Origin: Lewinellaceae bacterium
GTDB taxonomy: Bacteria; Bacteroidota; Bacteroidia; Chitinophagales; Saprospiraceae
DNA: 64,000 nucleotides
Direction: 5' to 3'
Assembly (NCBI GenBank): GCA_020636315.1
Contig: JACJYA010000005.1
Location: 310,001 to 374,000 of the forward strand
Below, one piece after another: positions 43,663 through 51,116 of the stretch (position 1 is its first letter; each line of letters opens with the position of its first letter). Made by a program: the position numbers and the translations under genes. Under the pieces are notes generated by a model. It was not told the origin of the DNA and searched no databases. It was given only the letters and a program-made list of their open reading frames with translations.

Positions 43663-44766
43663 TTAATTTTGCATCAATTCTACAAAATAGTCGAAGAGGT
43701 ATCTGGCATCGTGGGGGCCGGGGGAGGCCTCCGGGTGATACTGGACCGAGAAGGCCTTCTTGCCTTTCACCCGCATCCCCTCGATGGTGCCGTCATTGAG
43801 GTTGAGGTGGGTCACTTCCACCTTGTCGGCATTGTTCTTGATGGCATCGGGATGAACGCCGAAACCGTGATTCTGAGTGGTAATCTCGCTGTGCCCGGTA
43901 AGCAGGTTCTTCACCGGGTGGTTGATGCCCCGGTGGCCGTGGTGCATTTTGTAGGTCGGAATATCCAGCGCCTGCGCCAGCAACTGGTGGCCCAGGCATA
44001 TCCCGAACAGCGGCTTGTCTTCCGCCAGGATCGCCTTCGCGGTATGGATAGCGTAATCCATAGGCGCCGGGTCTCCCGGGCCGTTGGACAGGAAGTAGCC
44101 GTCCGGCCCGAATGCCCGGAGTTCTTCCAGGGGCGTTTTGGCGGGAAAGACCTTCATGAAGCAGCCCCGTTCGGCAAAGCAGTTCAGGATATTCTGTTTG
44201 ATGCCGAAATCCAGCACCGCCACTTTCAGCGGAGCGTGGGCGTCTCCGAAAGTGTATGGCTCTTTGGTGCTGACTTTGGAGGCCAGCTCGAGTCCTTCCA
44301 TGCGGGGCACCTCGGCCAGGCGCTTTTTCAGCACCTTCAGGTCCGTCGTCTCAGAGGAGATGATGCCGTTCATCGCCCCTTTGCTGCGGATGTGGCGCAC
44401 GATGGCCCGCGTATCCACTTCACAAATGCCCACCAGCTTTTCTTCCTCAAAGTACTCCTGAATGGACATATCCGCCAGCGGGCGGTGGTATTCGATGTTG
44501 AAATTCTTGCAGATCAGCCCGGAGATCTTGATGCTGTAAGATTCCGCTTCGGTGCGTTTGGTGCCGTAATTGCCGATGTGTACGTTGGTGGTCACCATCA
44601 GCTGGCCAAAATAGGAAGGGTCAGTGAAGATCTCCTGGTAACCGGTCATGCCGGTATTGAAACAGATCTCCCCGGTAGCAGTGCCGATCATGCCGGCGGA
44701 TTTTCCGTGGAAAACGGCGCCATCTTCCAGCAAAAGGACGGCGGGTACTTGCTGCGGTTCGCTCAT
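43663..44766 (-). CDS. carA: Carbamoyl-phosphate synthase small subunit
   Basis: 367 residues from ATG 44766 (MSEPQQVPAVLLLEDG); the upstream in-frame ATG at 44820 lies within the promoter box. The N-terminal CarA-specific domain (GTATGEICFNTGMTGYQEI) precedes a class I glutamine amidotransferase with the nucleophile in FGICLGHQLLAQ near 250 and the HPEASPGPHD His/Glu near 340. It supplies ammonia for carbamoyl phosphate (arginine and pyrimidines). carB is not adjacent. Confidence 0.96.
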   Translation of the reverse strand: MSEPQQVPAVLLLEDGAVFHGKSAGMIGTATGEICFNTGMTGYQEIFTDPSYFGQLMVTTNVHIGNYGTKRTEAESYSIKISGLICKNFNIEYHRPLADMSIQEYFEEEKLVGICEVDTRAIVRHIRSKGAMNGIISSETTDLKVLKKRLAEVPRMEGLELASKVSTKEPYTFGDAHAPLKVAVLDFGIKQNILNCFAERGCFMKVFPAKTPLEELRAFGPDGYFLSNGPGDPAPMDYAIHTAKAILAEDKPLFGICLGHQLLAQALDIPTYKMHHGHRGINHPVKNLLTGHSEITTQNHGFGVHPDAIKNNADKVEVTHLNLNDGTIEGMRVKGKKAFSVQYHPEASPGPHDARYLFDYFVELMQN

Positions 44767-44817
44767 CGATTTTCCTTGGTTTTTTCCTTTCCGGGCCCTG
44801 TGCCCGAAAATCCGGGG

Positions 44818-44825
44818 CAAAGATA
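44818..44825 (-). promoter_or_regulatory. -7 promoter box (TATCTTTG) of carA
   Basis: The minus strand reads TATCTTTG, the same octamer as before ettA and the dapF unit, 52 bases upstream of the carA start. It overlaps the alternative start at 44820 and so excludes it. Confidence 0.6.
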
Positions 44826-45276
44826 GTACTTAGCCGGGGAGTTTTAAAATCAGGCCGGGCAATTTTGGGGTTGACTTTTGGATGATCCTGGCCACATGGC
44901 GCCATTCCAGGTTATTAAACCTTCGCTCCAGGATACCTTCGTCCCCGTCATAAATACCGGCCACTATTATGAATGCTGGTGATAAATTTCAGCTTCAAAT
45001 CTTATTGAAATGGCGACAGCTCAAGCTCGGGATGAGAAAAATCATTTACTTTCAGCATTTTTTCTTTGCAAATTACGAATAATGGAGGTTCTTATTACAA
45101 ATTCAGTGCCTGCATGAATTAAATCTCAAGCAGCCTCCAGTTCCCACCCGAGAAAAGCCTCACTGTTTAGGCAAATAAACTTCGGCAATTGTCCAAGGTA
45201 AATCATAGTTGTGGATAGAAAGTAGCCTTTCCATGTCCAATTCAACTATAATTTTTTAACCCCAAACCAATGTATT
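44826..45276. other. 450-base intergenic region before the accessory stretch
   Basis: No gene supported. A minus-strand frame ending at 45125 can be read back to about 45243 (with ...PKFICLNSEAFLGWELEAA at the end) and looks protein-like for about 25 residues, so this may be a decayed gene end. The part nearest the next gene is AT-rich and should hold its promoter. Confidence 0.4.
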
Positions 45277-46032
45277 ATGAGTTTCAAAAATTTTAGGATC
45301 AAAAATGGCCTGGCCTTCACTTTTCAAATGGCTTCAATCCTTGCCGCCATTATGCTGTTCAGTACGTGCAAAAGCCATTTTGTCGTTTATGAAGTCCAGC
45401 AAAGCCCGGCCACCATCGGTGTGGTTGACCTGAATGATCAATTTGAAGATGACTCCTACGGCACCGAGGAGGTCGAAGTGATCGGGCCTGTCTTATTCTG
45501 TGCGCCGGCCGAGAAAAAAGTCGGCAACAAAACCTACGGAATAGCGGACAACGACCACCACTTCACCGCGTACAGATTGATGAATAAGAAGCACATTACC
45601 AGGAATGTCAGGATCAAGAACCAGTTTACGGATGGTTGGGAACCCTATACCGTGGAGGAAGCGAAATACCTGCTCGTTCCAACCCAAAAAATGACACCCG
45701 GCAATCATAAACCACCCCAAAAACTGGACCACTATGTATGCTATCGGATCATTAACGGGGAACCGCCCGGCGTCGAGGTAGAAATGAAAGACCAATTCAT
45801 GACTTATGAGAAAAGGCCAGTCGGCAAACCGGAATTTCTTTGTGTCCCGGCAGAAAAGGTGCGAGACAACGAAGTTACGCCAATTCTTAACCCCAGGAAG
45901 CATTTTGTTTTCTACCGCTTTCAGGAAGATGTCGGAGTAGATGCCGTGATCAGCAATCAGTTCCAGCCTCAATTCACCATTGGAATGAATAAGGTTTCCG
46001 GCATCTTAGTGGAATCTGAGAAAAAAATGTAA
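45277..46032 (+). CDS. Lipoprotein of about 60-residue internal repeats (DUF7450-like)
   Basis: 251 residues. A hydrophobic N-terminus ends in LFSTC, so Cys31 is a likely lipid anchor. The rest is three to four imperfect repeats, each with a [HY]-F/Y-x-x-Y-[RE] strand, then V-x-[VL]-x-[ND]-Q-F, then P-x-x-L/F-x-x-P-[AT]-x-K (LFCAPAEKKV, YLLVPTQKMT, EFLCVPAEKV). This rhythm recalls the HxxCY...DQF...CxPxxK repeats seen in exported proteins of many uncultured bacteria. The function is unknown. It is a stand-alone gene at the left border of the accessory stretch. Confidence 0.7.
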   Translation: MSFKNFRIKNGLAFTFQMASILAAIMLFSTCKSHFVVYEVQQSPATIGVVDLNDQFEDDSYGTEEVEVIGPVLFCAPAEKKVGNKTYGIADNDHHFTAYRLMNKKHITRNVRIKNQFTDGWEPYTVEEAKYLLVPTQKMTPGNHKPPQKLDHYVCYRIINGEPPGVEVEMKDQFMTYEKRPVGKPEFLCVPAEKVRDNEVTPILNPRKHFVFYRFQEDVGVDAVISNQFQPQFTIGMNKVSGILVESEKKM

Positions 46033-46423
46033 GTGGGAGTAGTCGGCCACTATGCGTCACGCTAATCGAGAGTTACATCTAACTATAAACAAGCACAGTG
46101 GCCGCCGCAGCTGTGATCTTGCTACAAATATACACGAGTGGGCTCTTCTAGAGTGTGACAGTGGCAGCCCGTTGAATATCTGTCTTTTAAGAATCCAATT
46201 GAGACAGGATCCAGCGGACTGCCGAATTAGTGTGCCCAGTATGAGCAAGGGTACTCGCCAGGTTCAGGACAGCTTCCTCATTGCTGGGCGGGAAGTTTCT
46301 TCCTTTTTCCTCTACTCTACCTTCAGGCCGCCTTCCTGCCAATGATATTGGCCTGACATTTTCGCCTGTTTGAAAAGAGAAAGGAGGCGGCAATGCCTAG
46401 GTGGGGTTCTAAACAACAAAATT
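46033..46423. other. 390-base intergenic region upstream of the DUF4838 gene
   Basis: No supported gene. A 68-codon minus-strand frame (46187-46393) contains NEEAVLNLASTLAHTG and could be a remnant, but has no family support. No hairpin or TAnnTTTG box is clear. The base composition is closer to 50 percent AT than in the housekeeping genes, as in the two genes that follow. Confidence 0.35.
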
Positions 46424-49400
46424 ATGGCACTTAAAATATTAACGGGTATCCTCCGGCCCAATCCGGCTCACCTGCAAGCGGGCCGGGCCAGGATATTTTT
46501 CGATCCGCATCACGCTACTGAAGATGCCATGGCTGCGGAAACAATGGAAACGGGTGCCGAAGGTAGCTTCACTGCCCGGCCCGGCCAGTTAGTGGCCGTG
46601 AGGGATTTTGTAATCGAGGACAGGGACACTTTCTGGGGGCGCAGTGAGTCCGATTGGTTTCGGATTGATATTGAAGAATGGACTGTCGATCACCTGGTGG
46701 TGAGTTGGAGCTGTGAGCCGGGAGCCGCCATCCGGGAGATCTCTTACATGATCGTGGGAGAAGTCGCCGAGGTTGACCCGAGGGAGTTGGCCGCCGGAGA
46801 AGTACTGCTGGCCAGTGGAGGCGAGGCACAAGTTGAGATCAAAGTGCTGGATGAAGAAACTCACCAGAAAGCAGCGGAAGAATTGAGAGATTATTTAAAC
46901 AAAATAGCCGGGCCAGAAACATTTTCAATTACAACCGATGACCCCACCGGTCCTGCCATTTACCTGGGTGATCCCTCCCTGGTGGGCATTACCCGTTCTG
47001 AACTGGGGCCTGATGGCTTTGTGGTGGCGGCAAAGCCCCATGCTTCTGGTGCGAATGACCTGGTCATTGCAGGAGGCTCGGAGCTGGCTGCCTACTACGG
47101 TGTGACGGCAGTTTTGGAAAGCCTTGGGTTTCGCTGGTACCTTCCAAATGAGATAGAATATGACGAATCTTCTTCTACGGGGCCCGGATTGGGTGAAAAA
47201 TGGCCGGAGCCAAGCGATCCCGTGGTGCTGAGGCCCCCTTTACCGCGAAGCGGGCTGATCCACTGGCCCAGCTTTCACATCCGGGGGGTCAGAGATCAAA
47301 AAAGCTATAATGAAGACAGAGAAATAGCCATAGAAGAAGAGAAATGTTGGCACAAATGGGGGCGCCGCAATTTTCAAAATGTCCAGGAGAAAAGGGAGAA
47401 GAGAAGAATTCCCCGAGAATTTGGGATCAATGCCCGCTCGCATACCTGGATGAAACTGGCGAAAGATTACCAGGATGTGGTAGATATCCATCCGGTAACC
47501 ATCCTGGAAATTGATGGAAGAGAAGCCCTCCACATCCGCATCGACCCATGGCAAATGAAAGATTGGGCAGAATCCGGTACCACCGATGGGAGTTGGGAAA
47601 TCCCGGAGCCCATGACTACTTGGTGGGAGGGGTTTGGCGTTGAACTCGAAGAGATGGACAAAGTTAAATTATTAAAGGGTTGGGCTTTCAAAACATGGAA
47701 TCTATGCGCATGTTCCGAGGTACTCATCGAAGCCCTTGGTGAAGGTATTTATGTAGGCCTCACAGAAGACCCAGAGCTCAATGCCATACTCATTATGCCG
47801 GAGGATAACGACCTGAACTGTGAATGCGAGCTGTGCAGAGCCGCAATGGAGGCCGAAGAACATCTGCCTTGGGAACAACGTCGTTCCGCCCGGGTACAGC
47901 ACGTGGCCAACCGAACGGTTGACTACCTTTGGGATCATTACCCGGAATTCATGGAAAGCCACCCGGGTTTCTTGATCATTTCGGCCGCCTACAACCTGTA
48001 TCTTGCCCCGCCGCCCGACCCCACCTTTGCCCTTGCCCATAATTTAGGGATGATATTCATGCGGAACAGGGAGCATAATCATGCCCTGGATCATTCCTCT
48101 AGTGATATCAATCGAGAGATCTATAATTACCGGTATCGCCAGTGGCTGGACAAGCTCGGGGGCAGAGGCGACAGGATGTTGCTTTACGAATACTACAATA
48201 ATCACCACTGGCTGGGCCTGCCATGGCCTGTCATTCACAGCCTGCGAAGAGACATTCGCCGTTTTTATGATGATGGCCTGCTGGGTCTTTGGTCGCAATA
48301 TCAAGAAAATATGGCGCCTAATGGCCTCGTCTACTACATCGCCGCCCGCCTGCTCTGGGATGTGGAAGCCGATGTAGAGGAGCTAAAGGCACAATACTGC
48401 ACCGGCCTGTTCGGCCCTGAGGCAGGCAGCCATATGTTGGCCTATTACGAGGAATTGGAAGATGCCGCCCAGGCTTCCGGCCTGGAATTCGTAGGGGACA
48501 AAGACAGCTCCCCGAAATGGGAGATCATCCGCCTTTTCACTCCGGAACTTTTCAGCCGGCTGAATGGCCATTTGAATGAGGCTGGCGATAGCGAAGGGCT
48601 AGCCACTGAGCAACAAGAACGGATCGAAGGAATGAAAATCGGGATGCAATATGCCCGCTTGATGCTCTGCTGGATCCATGGCACCTGGTACCACAAGAAG
48701 TGGGTTTGTGGGCCATTTGAAGCCGACGATGAGCCATCGGAAGAAGAAACAACTCCAGAGACAGAAGAACTAACGGAAGAAGAACAATGGTTGGCTGAAG
48801 ACATTATAGCCTTTTCGGAATTTATATATGAGGGGGATATTCCACCGGAAGAAGAAGTCGAAGACGACGGGGGAGGGAAGCCAAAATACAGAGAATTAAA
48901 GGCTGAAATTGAAAGCCTGCTAACAGCAGGCTATCCCTGGATCCAAACGCAAAAATATATTGGCCAGATCCTGGGAGAGCATGGAAATCCCAATATGGCC
49001 GCAGGCCATTCTGATTATTGGGTAACCACCAAACCGGAATGGCGGGCGGAAAGCCCGGCCGAAAGGCCGATGCAGGAAATACCAGAAGGAAGCAACCTGG
49101 CGCTTTGGATCTGTGGACTCGACTTCGACTGGGAAGAATTGGAAGAGATATATGACCGCGGAGAGCACTTATTGCGAATATATAATGTTGCAGAAGATCC
49201 TGATGAAGCGGGCTGGCGGGAAATCCTGCCAAGATGGGCCAAGCCGCTTCGAACTGAGTATAGTGGGAAAGCAGGAGTAATTATCCTTGACAACATTTCA
49301 TCGGACGATATTGGCTGTACCGGCCCGTGGGCAGTAGAAATAATCAATCAGCCGAATGAGGTAGGATTATCAGAAGAAAATGTAGCCAGGGCTAAGAAAT

Positions 49401-49651
49401 CGTCAGAGATATTAGGAATCTGGCTATTGCCGGAAGAAAGTAGCTACACCATGCCCTCTGAACTTGAAGAGGCGGATGTAGCATTCAAAAGCAATGCCGT
49501 TTGTGCCTGGAATGAACGTGTAGAAACCAGCCTCGATTCTATTCGACAATCGGCAATTGCTTTTGTAGAGTTTCCTTATGATGGAAAAATCTGTAGTGAC
49601 CGTGATTCAACCTATGGGCGGCAAGATGTTAAGGTGACAATTAGCCGGTGA
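46424..49651 (+). CDS. DUF4838-type glycoside-hydrolase-like protein, cytoplasmic form
   Basis: 1075 residues from ATG 46424 (MALKILTGILRPNPAHLQ); the ATG at 46370 adds 18 basic residues. About 120-260 resembles the alpha-glucuronidase N-terminal fold (AEELRDYLNKIAG, then IAGGSELAAYYGVTAVLESL and GFRWYLPNE). The DUF4838 barrel follows with MPEDNDLNCECELCRAA near 460. An acidic insert (EEETTPETEELTEEEQ) lies near 775-800. No signal peptide, lipobox or T9SS tail is present, which is unexpected for this mostly exported family. The C-terminal about 250 residues are unassigned. It is coupled to the next gene (GTGA). Confidence 0.75.
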   Translation: MALKILTGILRPNPAHLQAGRARIFFDPHHATEDAMAAETMETGAEGSFTARPGQLVAVRDFVIEDRDTFWGRSESDWFRIDIEEWTVDHLVVSWSCEPGAAIREISYMIVGEVAEVDPRELAAGEVLLASGGEAQVEIKVLDEETHQKAAEELRDYLNKIAGPETFSITTDDPTGPAIYLGDPSLVGITRSELGPDGFVVAAKPHASGANDLVIAGGSELAAYYGVTAVLESLGFRWYLPNEIEYDESSSTGPGLGEKWPEPSDPVVLRPPLPRSGLIHWPSFHIRGVRDQKSYNEDREIAIEEEKCWHKWGRRNFQNVQEKREKRRIPREFGINARSHTWMKLAKDYQDVVDIHPVTILEIDGREALHIRIDPWQMKDWAESGTTDGSWEIPEPMTTWWEGFGVELEEMDKVKLLKGWAFKTWNLCACSEVLIEALGEGIYVGLTEDPELNAILIMPEDNDLNCECELCRAAMEAEEHLPWEQRRSARVQHVANRTVDYLWDHYPEFMESHPGFLIISAAYNLYLAPPPDPTFALAHNLGMIFMRNREHNHALDHSSSDINREIYNYRYRQWLDKLGGRGDRMLLYEYYNNHHWLGLPWPVIHSLRRDIRRFYDDGLLGLWSQYQENMAPNGLVYYIAARLLWDVEADVEELKAQYCTGLFGPEAGSHMLAYYEELEDAAQASGLEFVGDKDSSPKWEIIRLFTPELFSRLNGHLNEAGDSEGLATEQQERIEGMKIGMQYARLMLCWIHGTWYHKKWVCGPFEADDEPSEEETTPETEELTEEEQWLAEDIIAFSEFIYEGDIPPEEEVEDDGGGKPKYRELKAEIESLLTAGYPWIQTQKYIGQILGEHGNPNMAAGHSDYWVTTKPEWRAESPAERPMQEIPEGSNLALWICGLDFDWEELEEIYDRGEHLLRIYNVAEDPDEAGWREILPRWAKPLRTEYSGKAGVIILDNISSDDIGCTGPWAVEIINQPNEVGLSEENVARAKKSSEILGIWLLPEESSYTMPSELEEADVAFKSNAVCAWNERVETSLDSIRQSAIAFVEFPYDGKICSDRDSTYGRQDVKVTISR

Positions 49652-49683
49652 AGTGCGTAAATGAATGGTCAAAACCTAACCTT

Positions 49684-51024
49684 ATGGAAGCCATCATCGA
49701 TATTATCAAAAGGCTACTCGGCATTACCAGCAAGCCGTGCCACACGGTGGACAACCTTTTTATCCTGGGAGGATACGATGCCCGGCTGTCGAGTGATACA
49801 GATGAATGGGAAGGAGGGAAGATCGAGGACTTAGCCTACGACTACTTTACTATTGTTGGCCCTTACAACCCGTATTGCCCCGCTGAAGAGCCTGAATGCA
49901 ATTGGCTGGACAATTGGATGGCCGAACACGTGGAAGAATGCTGTGAAAATAACATATGCTTAGCCTACACCATCGTGCCAAACAGAGACAATGGCTTTCC
50001 AATAAGAAACACTGACCTGGCCGATGCCAGTGATGAAGACATGGAAGGTTGGATCAATGATGTAGAGGAACAGGCCCGGCGAGCACTAGATAACCCTGAT
50101 CTAAACGGCCGCATTGCCATTTGGTGTATGAAGCCGGAGGAAATGGCCCCTCCCCCGGACCGCATTCACGAAAGCCTGCTGGCCAGAATGTACGAAAAGA
50201 TCAAGGAGCTGGACCCCTTGGAACGCCCCATTATGATGTTTGAACCGCAGCACGCTCGCTTGACACGGTTGAAAGACCATATCCCTTATCAGGATATTCT
50301 TTCCGTTGCCATTTATCCTCATCACGCCGGTAATAGCCATAATCGCCTCCAGGTTAGAAATGCAATGGAGCGTATGATGCAGGCTATTGATGAAACCAGA
50401 TCAACCGCTCTCCCCATTCCAACTTTGGAAATGTGGGATGCGAATGAACCGCCTGAAGGGGCACATCCGGGAGAAGCCTATCCCCTGGATCCGGTTGACA
50501 TTCCCCGGTTTGTCACCCACGACGCTTTTTGCGCTTTCGCAAATGGAGCTAAAGGCTTTTTCATTTGGTCCATGTGGAGGCGGTCATTTTTTGGGGAAAA
50601 CTATTCTACTTTTTACCATGCCTGGAGAGGAGTTTCCCACCAATTACACGATTGGAAATTGAAAGAGGTAATCCTCAAAGGGAATATCCTTGAAGGCATT
50701 GAAGCCGAGGTCACTACCGGAGAGGAAACGATTCGATTTCTTTGGGAGGCCACGGGAGCTGACGAAACTTACCCCTCCCTCAGCCAACGGGCATGGGCCT
50801 ACGCGTCAAATATTTACGTCCTTGTCGTCAGCAGTTCGGAGGAGCCTGTAGAATTTACGCTCAGCGGAATGCCAAATGGAACCTACGAGGAGCTTTTCAC
50901 GGAAGTAAATTACACAACCAGCAGCGATGGAAGTTTAGCCCTTTCTCTGCCCGCGCTGGGCGTTTTGCTGCTCAAAGGGGGGAGCCGAGGTTGTTTGGGA
51001 GCGCTTTTGGGGCGATTATTTTAA
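49684..51024 (+). CDS. Barrel-like protein coupled to the DUF4838 gene
   Basis: 446 residues from ATG 49684; GTG 49648 overlaps the upstream stop and would add 12 residues. It starts MEAIIDIIKRLLGI without a signal peptide. Segments such as NLFILGGYDARLSSD, CLAYTIVPNRDNGF, RPIMMFEPQHARLTRLKD, LPIPTLEMWDANEP and GAKGFFIWSMWRRSFFG have the strand spacing of a TIM-barrel glycoside hydrolase, with a short beta domain at the C-terminus (about 345-440). Several cysteines (CCENNICLAY) suggest a reduced, cytosolic setting. Family not identified. Confidence 0.6.
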   Translation: MEAIIDIIKRLLGITSKPCHTVDNLFILGGYDARLSSDTDEWEGGKIEDLAYDYFTIVGPYNPYCPAEEPECNWLDNWMAEHVEECCENNICLAYTIVPNRDNGFPIRNTDLADASDEDMEGWINDVEEQARRALDNPDLNGRIAIWCMKPEEMAPPPDRIHESLLARMYEKIKELDPLERPIMMFEPQHARLTRLKDHIPYQDILSVAIYPHHAGNSHNRLQVRNAMERMMQAIDETRSTALPIPTLEMWDANEPPEGAHPGEAYPLDPVDIPRFVTHDAFCAFANGAKGFFIWSMWRRSFFGENYSTFYHAWRGVSHQLHDWKLKEVILKGNILEGIEAEVTTGEETIRFLWEATGADETYPSLSQRAWAYASNIYVLVVSSSEEPVEFTLSGMPNGTYEELFTEVNYTTSSDGSLALSLPALGVLLLKGGSRGCLGALLGRLF

Positions 51025-51040
51025 CGGAAAAAAACACAAA

Positions 51041-51094
51041 ATGGCATTTAAAATATTAACGGGCATAAAATCTAATGCCACCCTTCAGAAATGA
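51041..51094 (+). pseudogene. Aborted copy of the DUF4838 gene start
   Basis: ATGGCATTTAAAATATTAAC at 51041 repeats the first codons of the DUF4838 gene (46424) with only two substitutions in 26 bases. The encoded MAFKILTGI matches MALKILTGI, then diverges (KSNATLQK) and stops at 51094. It lies 16 bases after the barrel-like gene, where a third family member would be expected. It looks like the stub of a deleted or partly duplicated gene; a short conserved leader peptide is the alternative. Confidence 0.5.
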
Positions 51095-51116
51095 GAATTA
51101 TCATCCTGAAGCCTCC

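Noticed and set aside
45125..45243. Minus-strand frame ending ...LNSEAFLGWELEAA
   Set aside because: It looks protein-like over about 25 residues but has only about 39 codons, no good start and no recognisable family; it may be a decayed gene end but is not supportable as a gene.
46187..46393. 68-codon minus-strand frame in the gap before the DUF4838 gene
   Set aside because: Only the segment NEEAVLNLASTLAHTG looks coding; no family, no promoter, and the rest is unstructured. Kept as a possible remnant only.
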